Assembly: GCF_008831285.2 (NCBI RefSeq)
Contig: NC_045150.1
Location: 11,267,868 to 11,331,867, forward strand
Direction of reading: 5' to 3'
From: Nymphaea colorata
Lineage: Eukaryota; Streptophyta; Magnoliopsida; Nymphaeales; Nymphaeaceae
Length of the DNA stretch: 64,000 nt
Position 1 is the stretch's first letter. Each line of letters starts with the position of its first letter. The notes under the pieces are model-generated. The model saw only the letters and a list, made by a program, of their open reading frames with translations. It was not told the origin of the DNA and did not search any database. Both the position numbers and the translations under genes were made by a program. Positions 37,193-48,563 of the stretch are shown piece after piece.

Positions 37193-37452
37193 CATGAGCT
37201 ATTAATCAAGATAATTGTCCCTGTTTTTTGCACTAGAGTTTGTTGCATAAATGATGATTGCCTCTTCCCTTTGAACGATTTTTCTCCACAATAATTTTCC
37301 ATTGACAAAACAATTGCTACCACATGTAACAAAAAGGGGCTTCTCTATGCTTCAAGTTTGACTAACTCATATGGAAATGTTCAGCCAAATACGTCACTCA
37401 ATCTATTTTTTGTCAATATAAAATTTTTAGTGTTTCCCAAGGTAGGTATGAG

Positions 37453-37842
37453 TAACGATGTCAACAGATCAGATTCATATCGGTTATATCCTTAATCATA
37501 TCCGCCTTTTCAGATATTCACATATTCATATTCGAGTTTGGATTCAAAATCGAGTAAAGAAAATTCATATCTGAATCCGAATTTTGAATTAGATTTTGCC
37601 AATTTTCAAAATTTAATAGCATTAGATGCAAGATATTTGTCTAAAAATGAATCCGATCTGAATCCATATCCGAATTTGATCGGATATTTATGTATATCTG
37701 AATCCGAATCCGATCGGATGCCATTTATTAAATCTGAATATGATCCGATTTCTTAATTGGATATTAATTTTTTTTTCATATCCGATTTTTTCGAAACAAA
37801 ATGGTCGGAATCCGATTCAAATCGAATATATTGACATCCCTA
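37453..37842 (-). mobile_element. hAT-like MITE, copy 2, inverted relative to copy 1
   Basis: Ends TAACGATGTCAA and TTGACATCCCTA. The interior is the reverse complement of copy 1, for example the AATAGCATTAGATGCAAGAT stretch. Flanks GGTATGAG and AGTATTCG are a decayed 8-bp duplication. Confidence 0.7.
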
Positions 37843-38491
37843 AGTATTCGAGGTCAAGGGCTGCTTCATGACCTTAATAGGAAGTGAGACACTTGTCCAT
37901 TATCTCGAGTATAGAGGAATAACTCTTATAGAAATCTTATTGATGACCAGACTTTTACCAGCCTGCCAATCTGATCGAGTACACTACGGCTACCCCTTCG
38001 GGTAAATTTTATCATTTCTCAAAACACGACACTAGTAGGGATTGTTTTGTTGAAGGCAAATGTTCTAAGAAAAGGAAAGCTGCAGGACTCTCTCATTTTA
38101 CCTAAAACAACAAAAACCATGGCTAAGCTTTTGAGCATGCAGCAAAACTTGTGCATTAGTAGTATCATTTTTCCCTTTATGAATTGAAAAATAAAAACTT
38201 TTATTTAAATTTTCAATTCAGCGAAGATTTTTTTTTTCCATTTTAATGGGAAAAAAGTTGTTTATTATGGTAGGTAAGAAAAAGAAACCAGTGTATTACC
38301 AAAGTGTTGTATTTGTTAGTATTGGGTACGAAATATATCATTTTTTGTGTTGGATGAGCAAGAAGAATATTTCATCTTACTGCCCAACAAGAGGCCCCTG
38401 TTCTCTGATTGTGACTTTGGGTGCCTTTCATGAGATACACCCAAGATGCTTCAACTTGTACACTAAAAAGACCAAGTTATTTACCTAAGCT

Positions 38492-38663
38492 CAGGGGCAG
38501 AGGGAGGGGGGGCTTGCCTGGGCCATGGCCCAGGTGAGTGCAGGATTTTTTTTTTTATATTGAAAAAATCATTTTTTTTAGTTTGGCTCGACCCATCGCT
38601 CCTCTTGGCCTGACCTATCGCTCCTTTTGGTTCGACCCGTGAACCATTTGGACTCTACCCCTG
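38492..38663. mobile_element. Small hAT-like MITE with 8-bp target duplication
   Basis: 172 bp with inverted ends CAGGGGCAGAG and CTCTACCCCTG. Flanks are CCTAAGCT (38484) and CCTAAGTT (38664), an 8-bp duplication with one mismatch. Confidence 0.78.
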
Positions 38664-39529
38664 CCTAAGTTTTTTACAAAAAAAAAAGAAAAAAAGAAAA
38701 AAAAACCACGTGAGCCTCGAGCCATAACAAAGGTTTATTACTTTTTCTCTTTCATTAATTATTGTTTTTTTCTTTTGTGCCTTCCAGCTTTTTCCTTGTC
38801 TTTATTTATACAAATTAATGTATTGTAGACACATGCTTAAGTGACAAGTTAAGATTTTAAGTTAAATTGTTAGTAATTATTTGGACTGAATGTCTGAATT
38901 ATAGAATTATCATCCAACGTGAGATTTACTTTTGAATGACAGCAGTTATCGTTTTTATCCTTTTTTCTAGTTTTGAATTAGTAAAGTGTTACATTAATTT
39001 TTTTGCTTTTTCTTACTTTCTATGTTTTTTTGACTTTTTTTTTTAAAATTTTGTTTATTTTTAACTAAAATATATTTTTAACTAATCCGCATTCATAAAC
39101 GATTCCGATTCTGATTTGATTCACTGAGTGGTTGGATCTTTTGGTTATCCAGCTCGATTCAAAAACCAAATTTGATAACATTAGTACTTAAATTTAATAC
39201 CTACTGGACAGACATTGGCTGACTGCTATGGACGAAAATGCAATATTATTTATGAATTTCCAAAACTACCCTTGGTTTATGCTGAAACGGACATCCAAGG
39301 CAGGTTCTTAAAAACAGAAGTTTGGAAGGGCAAGCAGGGGGGCGGCTGTAAGCGTCTGCTTCATGGAGCATGCACCCCGCAATCCATGAGACCCATTCTA
39401 AAACCATGTTTTTAATTATTAGATCTGAATAGATTTGGATTTAACTATATAGATCATCCCCACGAGACTTGGGTCAAGGCCAATCGAGAATTCGTTACTC
39501 ATATATTTAATACTCCATAGACAAAAATG

Positions 39530-41535
39530 TCTGGCTCCAGCCCTAAGGGCAACTCGTGTCCAAATTTCATGAAACATATACCATTACGTATAGAAAGCTC
39601 TTCTTATGTCACACCATCACTCACCGGTGCACATCATTTCTTTACCATTGTTGATGTCTATTCACAATGCACATAGATTCGTTTGATGAAATTCATATGA
39701 AACTTATTATTTTCTCGTCAAATTTTGTAACCTTCTTAAAAATCAGTTTCAAGCCACTGGTAAGAAAGTTTGCATGGATAATGGAAGTGAATTTCTCTCT
39801 AACGCCATGTAACAAAACTTTCATGATTGTGGGATAGAGCACCAACACACTTGTGAACTTCAAGGGGTGGTAGCGTACTGGACGGCAAGGTAGTCCGGTT
39901 TTTGTAAGGACTCTTGTTCGAATCTTGAAATGGTCACTGTCACGTTCTAGTGCGCTCTATCTCTGGCCCTTAAAAGGGCCCAAAACATGCTTTGTAAAAT
40001 CCCAGGGAGGTGGGCACAGGGGGAGCCAATGGCCTCTCTTAAGGGTAGGGTGGTGGAATGAACCATCACCCTATAAAAAAAAAAATGAGGCACTTGTGTG
40101 GGGGAAGGGTTGAGTATAAACACAACCATCTCCTCCTAGAACTTGCTGGAGCATTGCATTTCCAAGCCAATCTACCCATCACTTTATGGGAAAAATGTAT
40201 TCTCACTGCTGTTCACCTTATCAATGGAATGCCAACCTCACTCCTTGATGATAGAGTCCTTATGAGATGCTTTTCAACTACATACCAAGATATGAACATC
40301 TTAGAAGTTTCGGTTATCTTTGTTATGTTTGTTGGTTATCCTTATGGTCAGCATGAATATAAAGTCTATTATGTCGACACTAAGGAAACTTTCACTAACA
40401 GAGATGTCAGGTTTCATGAAAATATTTTTCCATCTCAAAGTAATACTATGCCTACCACAACACCTCCACCAGTATTACTACAATCCATGATTGGCGAGGC
40501 TACTCTACTACATAGTTGTCCAATTACTAGTACTAAATGTACCCAACAACCATGAGTCCATAGAAGAAACACCACCAAATAGTCATGACACCTCCTTCCA
40601 CTACACCCAAAACAACACTACTGTGCCCAAGCCCACACCGCTTCGTCACTCCACCAGACCTCACCATCGCCTTAATTACCTCTTGGATTTTGTGTGCAAT
40701 GTTTCTAGCACTCAACCCACATCTGATGGTACTGCTCTATATGAATATCTTCCCCTTTCTAAGTTTTCTCACTCTCACTGTGCTTTTCTTAGTTCCCTAT
40801 TATGCGAAAAGGAACCTACAAGTTTCAATGATGCCTCCATAAATCCACATTGGCAAGTGACCATGGCTGAAGAATTCGGGCCTTAGAAGACAATGGCACT
40901 TAGAAGATCATTAATTTGCCTCCCAACAAATGTGCCATTGGTTGCAAATGGGTCTATAAAACCAAAAGACATCTTGACGGTTCCATCAATTGCTACAAAT
41001 TTCAGCTCATCGCTAAAGAATACACCCAAATCAAGGGTTTGTATTATCATGATACATTTGCCCCTTTTGCCAACCAAGGCCAACTATACTTTGTTTACTT
41101 ATCGCACCAAGTCAATTAGTACAATTGTGTTAGTATGTGTTGATGATTTGTTGTTGCAGGTAATAATGGTACCCATATACCATCTTCAAAACAATTTTTA
41201 GGAATTCAGTTCTACATCAAAGATTTGGGCTACTTAAAACATTTTCTTGGAATTGAAGTCGTAAGGTCGCCCCAAGGGACATTTCTAAACCAAAGAAATG
41301 ATGCATTAGATATTCTCACAGATGCAGGTCTTCTTGGAGCTAGCCTATGTGAATTTCTAATGGACCAAAAACTTAGCTTGACTAGGGATGAAGGCAAACC
41401 TCTTAAAGATCCCTCAAAATAGTGAAGATTAGTAGGGTGTCTCCTATATTTAACCGTTACTCATCCTGACATAGTATATTCTATAAACATTTTGAGTCAA
41501 TTCATGCATACACCACAGAAATCTCATTATGGTGC
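39530..41535 (+). pseudogene. Decayed Ty1/copia element (integrase to RNase H), interrupted by a SINE
   Basis: Recognisable in several frames: integrase HHFFTIVDVYSQCT, a DNGSEFLS box near 39780, ALHFQANLPITLWEKCILTAVHLINGMPT, FVGYPYGQHEYKVYYVDTKETF, reverse transcriptase CKWVYKTKRHLDGSINCYK, VDDLLL, DLGYLKHFLGIEVV, and HPDIVYSINILSQFMHTP. Many stops and shifts; no LTR found by eye. A different copia lineage from the intact element at 9-14 kb. Confidence 0.85.
39862..40090 (+). mobile_element. tRNA-derived SINE nested in the copia remnant
   Basis: Starts GGGGTGGTAGCGTACTGG with an A-box-like TAGCGTACTGG at 39871 and a B box GTTCGAATC at 39916, the spacing of a Pol III internal promoter. It ends in an A-rich run of about 11 A near 40075. 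The host sequence CACTTGTG...GGG appears on both sides (from 39848 and from 40091) as an imperfect target duplication of about 20 bp. It splits copia codons just before VE(R/Y)KHNHLL. Confidence 0.72.
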
Positions 41536-42114
41536 TAATGAACATCAATGGTTTGATGTGTCACAGATCGCACCATCAGAAACATTGCCTGCAGCAATTT
41601 AATATATATCCTTAATTTTTTTTTTTCAACATACTCATCCAATCTGATAAGTTCCTCATGGCTTTGGTAGAGAAGAATCTAGGAAGAGGAAAAATGAGTT
41701 TGTGATTTGGATGATCCTCAATACAGCCCATGCAATTTTATGTTCGTACCAAAATTCTTTAAGAAAAGTCATTTCTTTGTAATATGCATACAATTTTTAA
41801 TAAACCATGCAGTGATTCTGACATGCATAATAAATTCTCTGCATGTCCAGCTGACCTCAAACATGCCGCTGCTGCTGCAATTACTGGTAGAATGGTCAAA
41901 TTCAATGGCCGAACCACAAATTCTGGGCTGAAGGGAACTAATTCAAAACATTTTAGATGTGGGCTGATGGGTACTAATTCAAAACATTTTAGATTTTTAA
42001 GGGCAATAATATATACAAAAGAGCAAATTGTTGAAGTATCAACATGTATTTTCTTAGAAGAGCCCAAGTGTGGCTCCACCACTAATCAAATTTAATTAGC
42101 CCTATATATATATA

Positions 42115-42475
42115 CCAATAGGTTAGGCACAAAAACCGAAAACCAAACCCTTTAAATATGATATTTAAAGTGTTGTTGTTTTTAATTTGACTTTACCAAT
42201 ATAATCTTAATGATAGGTTGATGCAAAATATAAATAAAGTTGATATTTTTTTTGAGTTTTGATCGGGGTTTTATAATGAGCAAAAAAAATGAATAGCTCT
42301 GGTAGCATCAACATTTTGATAATAGGAAAGTCAACATTTTTCATAAAAACAATCAAAGCATGTTTTATATCAAAATAATTTTTATAAACATATTAGGATG
42401 TTTATGTTTTATTTAAAAATAAGTTCTTAGCCAAAAGTTAAAGAGTTTTACCTAATTGTCTATTTTTTACCAATT
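42115..42475 (+). repeat. (TA)n-flanked dispersed AT-rich element, copy 4
   Basis: CCAAACCCTTTAAATATG, AAAAAATGAATAGCTCTGGT and TTTTACCTAATTGTC match copy 3 end to end. TATATATATA precedes it and TTTATATATAC follows. Confidence 0.65.
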
Positions 42476-42719
42476 TATATATACGAGAAATCGGTAGGTA
42501 CCAAGCTCTAATGTGCCAGAACTGGTGGAGATCTTTGTATCCGTAGATCATAAAAGGATCTAGCCGTGGAAATTTTATTACAAAAACAAAGAAAAACACT
42601 GCATTTTGAATAAACTAAACTGCCCTTATGCCCACACCCCTCCATGGCACGCCCGAGTCCCCGACGCATTTTTTTTTTCATCTTTTTTTTTTGTTTTATT
42701 AATAGGGCATTCGAAACTT

Positions 42720-42985
42720 GAGCTCAGGCACAATTCAACCATATTAAAATAAAAAATATATACATTTAAATATAAAATATTACGGTAAAAATAATTGATG
42801 ATAATAAAATAAATATCATATTATCATTATAAAAATAATATTAAAAAACATTTCGAGCCGAATCAGGCCTTATCAAACAAACTCAGGCAGACTCAATAAG
42901 TTATCGAACTGGCCTGGCCTTCTTTTTTCAGGTCTAAACCTAGGTCCAATCGAGCCAGGTATCCAGTTGATACTGGCCCGTTGCC
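42720..42985 (+). repeat. Dispersed repeat, copy B
   Basis: Collinear with copy A over about 250 bp (ATATTAAAATAAAAAATATA, ATATTAAAAAACATTTCGAG, TAGGTCCAATCGAGCC). Family not named. Confidence 0.6.
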
Positions 42986-44050
42986 CCGTTGCCTGAGAGG
43001 GGGAGGGGGAGGGAGAGCGCTACTCACGTGGGGTAGAAGGCGTTCAGTGTGAAGAATGAACAAATGAGTAAGCATAAAACACAGGGCTAATGCAGCAGAA
43101 ATTCTTATGTTTCATCAGAGACAAAATGGCATACCTATGTCAGGCCAGGAGATTGTTCCAACCGATGTTAATTTTTTTATTAGCTCAAATAGTAACTTTT
43201 CATGGGCAAGACATAAATAAGTAACTGGCCATGAATAAGCAATTTGTGTGGGGTCCGTGCAGGCAATTGCCCACACAATGCCATATATAACTCATCCCAG
43301 CCAAGAATATGATGTTTCGAGGACAAGGTTATCTTGTGCTTTAGTTTTGTGCGATAATGTGTAATCGAAAGTAGCTCTTGTTCATAACAGCTACTTTTTG
43401 GAAGAAGAGAACGGATTTTCTATGTTTTCTTTGGAGTTCTATCATTGTGAAAGACCTATGCGCTGTCAAGTGGTCACCATCCTCAAAGGGGCTGCTACTT
43501 ATTGCAAAGGCAACTCGAGGAATGGTCGAGTCTTCACGTTTATTGGTGGAGATTTTACCAACTTGAATGTATTTTCTTTTTTCATATATATATATATATC
43601 CCACAGGTTGCAATTCTATAGACAAGATGCTGAACTTCAAACAAGAAGAACCATCCTTTATAACAACTAAATGTCAATTTGCTATCGAGTGATCATGTGT
43701 GAAACTTAAAGGCTCTATCAGTGTATAGTGCATGTTATACATGCATAGAAGCTAATAGAACACAATCAACCCTGAAGGCAGGGGAATTTGGGTGGAGGGG
43801 GGCACCTTCATGCTTCTTTTTCAATTGGTGGATTGTTAACCTCTTGTTCATCCAAGATAAAACACAATTAACCTTATAATGCAGTGAGAGTAGATATAAT
43901 GCTATCGCTAATTGTCACCGCAACAAAAAATGGACAAAGTACTTTGGCTGCATTCTTGTGTCTTCCGTGTCTAGTTCTCTAATGGTGGGATTTTTGGGGA
44001 TGCTCTGCTTCTAAGTTTAATAATAGATTATGTACTAATTGCAACACTTA

Positions 44051-44392
44051 TGGGTCGTTTGGTAAAATGGACATTTTGTAAGCATCTCATAAATCTACAT
44101 CAAAGATTGAGGCAGGTTCATGGAACAATAGTTTTAGTGTTCCATGAACCTAAAATACTTTTTAAAGTGTTCAATAAGTCTATCCTACTTTTAGGTTAGA
44201 TGCATGGGGACAGCAACATTGTTATTGTTCCCGAACAGCCGTAACATGAACATTTTGTTATTGTTTCATGTATTTTATCTAAAAATTGAGGTAAATTCAT
44301 TAAATAATTTAAATATTGTTATGTAAATATGCCCTAATTTTTGGGTGACATACATAAAACACTAACAAAGTGTTCATTTTGCCAAAGAGCCC
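44051..44392. mobile_element. PIF/Harbinger (Tourist)-like MITE
   Basis: Ends GGGTCGTTTGGTAAAATG and CATTTTGCCAAAGAGCCC are inverted repeats; TTA lies beside both ends (one base off on the left), the usual Harbinger target. Confidence 0.65.
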
Positions 44393-45362
44393 TTAAATGA
44401 TGTCATGATTTTGTTTGAATTAATATTGTTTTATATTCTGGTTTCACATAATATACAGGTTTCTTTCTAACAAAAATAAAATGAGTCATGTTTAAAAAAA
44501 AAAAAATTCGGATTTCTTTGTCTTCAAATTTTGAGTTTTGATCTTCAAAATTTGGCCTTCGTTATTGCTATTTGGCTCATTCCTCATGTCTATGCTGGTT
44601 CTTAATTTTATAAATGGAAAACTAATTTTGGTAGATATGGGGTTCGGGCCTTCTGGATCAAAGGCAGTCTTAGCTGTGTGAATTTGGAGCATTTCAGATT
44701 TAAAATCCAATGATGGCATTTGGATCTGAATCCCGCCCAACTCCAATTTTGTCATAAAAGGTCTGATTTGGTAAGGAATTAGATCCGACCCATTTTCCAA
44801 AGAAGCTTTCTGCCAATGGTGAGGAGTACTGACGAAAAGGGCGAAGGTTAAAATGGGAATTAATGCTTTCCAAACAGTTACTCTTGACACAAGGTGCCAT
44901 TCTCGTGACTATGATAGAATCGGACATCGCATGTGATCAAGCTCCTAGTCCATAACTTGAAACATTTTTCTATTTTGTTCAATAATTTATTTTCAAATAA
45001 AATCTCTCTCTCTCTCTCTCTTTCTTTCTCTCTTCAAATATATTTTCTATATGTTTGTACAAACAAATGAGGTTTAATTTTCAAGATAGCACAAAGACAT
45101 TTCTAAAATTCTGTACGGTAAATTTAAAAAAGTTATATAATATTTTTAAAACTACTATGGTTAAGCTAAAATTACAATTTCTTTATTTTTTTCTATGTTT
45201 TACTTACAATGGCCGAATGGGCAGCTCAATAATTCATGTGATTTAGGTTTATGTGCTTGGCAGACAACCCATGTGCAAGATACTAATTGCCGGTTGTATT
45301 TGATCAAATATGTTTCTCAATGTTGGAAAAACTTGTCTGTCTTGGCTTGTTGATGATCTTTC

Positions 45363-45366
<4 letters not shown>

Positions 45367-45406
<40 letters not shown>

Positions 45407-45578
45407 TGTGTGTGTAAAGGTGAATAGTGACTCTAGCTTCTAGATTTACTCAGTCATTTAATTGCACCATGCAATCCAACATGATAGACAACAGTTAAGA
45501 GAAACATATTTTTGTTAAATAATATTAGCTTATACTTTTTTCTTTTTATTTTTCTTGGCAACCATCTATCCACTCATA

Positions 45579-45618
<40 letters not shown>
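45367..45618. repeat. Two (TA)n tracts enclosing a 180-bp insert, then (TTAG)n
   Basis: (TA)n at 45367-45403 and 45580-45597, then five TTAG units. The insert between shows no similarity I can place. Confidence 0.8.
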
Positions 45619-45619
<1 letters not shown>

Positions 45620-46879
45620 AAGAAAATATAAAGAAAAAGATGATGGCATTTTACATTTTTTTTTCATTACCTTTTTTTTTTTTGTTGTTTGTCAATCATC
45701 CATTTGTTTTGGATGGACAGATTTAGTTAGATGAATGAGTGACTCTTGATAAGAGTGCAAAGAGAAAGTTGAAAGAAAAACAACTAAAAAAAAGGTGTGG
45801 ACTTGTACTATAATGATTGTAGGAAGGGGGAGCGCACCCTTGGCATACAACCAAAATTGAGGATCTATTGACCTCGCAAGTGTGGTCTGTCATTCTAAAC
45901 TCTTTGATCATCCTTCCAACTTGACAGAGAATAGGGTCTTCGGAGACAAAAACCCAGTTGATCCATGAGTTTAAGTGTTGCCATTTGTTTTTCCATTGTT
46001 GTCTTCCGTGTACCTTTGAGCCGCTTTTTTCATCCACGGCTGCCCGCCGCTTTCCTTTTTGGTGTACTCTTCTTGAGTCAAACCCTAACGCCTCAGCCCT
46101 CCATCGCGCCACTTGTCACGATCTCATCCACCCCGCGCCCAGTCACCTGCCAGCGTGTCTGCCATCTGTCCCACCTGGTCCCACTTGGAGCCTCGCCCTG
46201 TCCACGCGGCTGCCAGCTCAGCAATCCGCGTGAAACCCCCTCCAATTCTTTTGGAAACTCCCTAGCCACACTCCCTCATTTCTCGCTATCTCGCCTATCT
46301 CTTTTCCTCTCGTGCCTAACCCTAACCCGCGTCCCATCCTCACCGTCCTTACCTCCACGTGTCACCCATCGACCAAGAGAGAGAGAACTCGAGATCCCTC
46401 GGGTGCCACCTCGCCCCTTGCCGAAATCCTTTGGCAATCCCCTCCGATCTTCTTCCTACCTTCTAGGAAAGTGATCGCCACCTTCCTCTTTCTCGCTAGC
46501 CTTTCCCATAGCGAGCTACTCTTGACCGTTGATCTTGCCACGTGGCAAGACCCGACGCACTCTCTTGGCTAGACCGCCAAGTCCGAACCCACCTAGCTAG
46601 GTTAGCCTCTTGCGTCGCCTATCCTAGGAGCTCACTACCCACACTTGATCCGAACCCACTTGACCTTAGGACTTAGTCAACCCCCCGACTTCTAGACTTA
46701 GCCCATTAGGTCAACCCTCAAGCTTGACCTAACCCTAGTCTTCTCGAGCCTACCTCGAGATTGCCCGAACCTACTTCACCCGGACCCATCACTTGGTCCA
46801 GTAGTCAACCTACCCTCTAGAACCCACTACCGCACTCGGTCTCACGTGACCAACTCATCCGAGCTTAGGCTCAACCCTA

Positions 46880-48002
46880 GCCAACCCGCATTGGCCTACC
46901 CTCTTAGTTAGAAACCCTAACACCTCTCCCAAACCTCATCTTTCCCTCGGCCTACCTCAACCTTAACCTCTCTTGACCAAACCGACCTACCCATCTAGAG
47001 CCCAGCCGTAACCAAGCCCAGCCGTGCCTTAGTTAGGATTAGGTGTAGCTGTTCCGTCGGCCGCCCCCGTGGTCGACCCTCCTTCCGTCGGCTCCCTGCC
47101 GGCGTCCGTGGCCGAGCCACACCTGAAGTAAGGAAGGTAGGCTCTGCCGATCTCGGCACTCGCCCCCCTCGTCACTCTGCCGGAGTACGCGCGACCGCAG
47201 CAGCATCGGTACACTCGGACGCGCTCTCCACGCCGTCCTATCGCTCGCTCTGTCGGCACCCGTCGCGCGGCCAGCATCGGCCGAGTCATCCCGGCCGACT
47301 CTTCCCTTACGCCAGCATCGTCGGCATCCAGCGACAGTCAGGCCGTGCGCTTCCCGCCGGTCTCCTAGCCCTTGCAGCAAGCTCCAAGGAGGCTCGCCTC
47401 AAGCGGACTTCTGTGATCGGTAGCTGCAATATCCGAGGCACGGTCTTAGCCTCGGATCCCTCTCGGTACAGCCAAGGATCTGCCTTGGCCGGTACGTTCT
47501 TGTAATCCCCCTTGTAGTTTCGGGTGGGAACTTTGTTTTTGCTTAGGGACTTGTTAGTTTGCTTATTTGCTGCTTTAGCCCGGGCTTAGACCCATCGTCC
47601 GTCACGTGGTACCTCGGAGGCCGCAGGCCGAAGACACGACCACCGTGGGCCTAGCCAACCCATTTGGGGAAAGGGCGTGGTTTGTTCGTTAGTCGTGGTT
47701 TGCTTGTGGTTTGTGAGTGAGTTGCGAGTGATTCTTTGTATCGAACGCGCTTGTAAAGCCTCGCATCCTATTTTAGTTTATTTGTAGTAGGATAAGCCTT
47801 AGTTAGTTTTTTGGGTAAAGGGTTAACCCACTCTTGTATTCCATCACCGTGGGAATTTTGCGCCGGGGTCTTGTCCGGTCGGGTAGACCTTTGTGTTTAA
47901 TTTGCTAGGATTTTTGGTTTTTAGATTACCTCAAGGAGACTTGGGAACTAGGACTCGTGCTTGGTTCGCGCTTTCTAGCCGCAACCGGGTGAGTGCCTAA
48001 CA
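46880..48002 (+). repeat. LTR of the plus-strand gypsy copy (5' edge uncertain)
   Basis: Ends CCTAACA directly before the primer site. Shared landmarks with 53892-55135 include TCTTAGTTAG, GAGCCCAGCCG, GCGGACTTCT, CCTTGGCCGGTAC and the CCCCCTTGTAG stretch. Confidence 0.65.
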
Positions 48003-48003
48003 A

Positions 48004-48017
48004 TTGGTATCAGAGCT
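48004..48017 (+). promoter_or_regulatory. Primer binding site (tRNA-Met) of the plus-strand gypsy copy
   Basis: ATTGGTATCAGAGC follows the LTR end; the minus copy has the same arrangement. Confidence 0.85.
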
Positions 48018-48563
48018 ACCTTGGGGTATAATCCGTTGTTTGAGCACCCGAAGACTGAAGAATCGGCTTCACCAAAGGCAGCTTGTTCGGTTTTCTTGTC
48101 AGAGTGCAGATTAGGCAGTGGTTTTCTTTTGGTATTTCGGTTTTCAGTCAGTAGTCAGATTCGGTCTTCTAAGTGTTCACAGTTCCCGTATAATAGTGTA
48201 GTTCAAGGCTTCGCTTGCTCTCTTTTAGCAAGTGTAGGGCTGTACGCCTTGTACACCTGAGGGTAGCCAAGCTTGAGGTGCGTCGCCGAGACACCAGGAG
48301 GGTGTGGCGATTTAGGCTCCTTGAGCCCGGCCGAGAGCGAAGCGGGACTGCCGAGGCGCTAAGGCGTAGCGCGGCAGTAGACGGGCCAACCCGTCTCCCT
48401 TGCCTTAGAACGCACGCGGCATCAGCGGCAGCGTGCAGAGGGCAGATTCAATCTAGTTAGGCCAGCGTAGTCTAAGAGTGGCAGTTTTACAGTTTTTGGA
48501 TTCTTAGGCCAGCGTAGTTTAGGAGTAGATACAGTGTTGCCTTGGCGGTTTCAAGCCATCCAA

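Noticed and set aside
45965-46474. 169-codon plus-strand frame
   Set aside because: Lies in CT-rich sequence that belongs to or borders the gypsy LTR; no protein similarity.
47029-47380. Minus-strand frames of 86-113 codons
   Set aside because: Within the GC-rich gypsy LTR, antisense, with no recognised domain.
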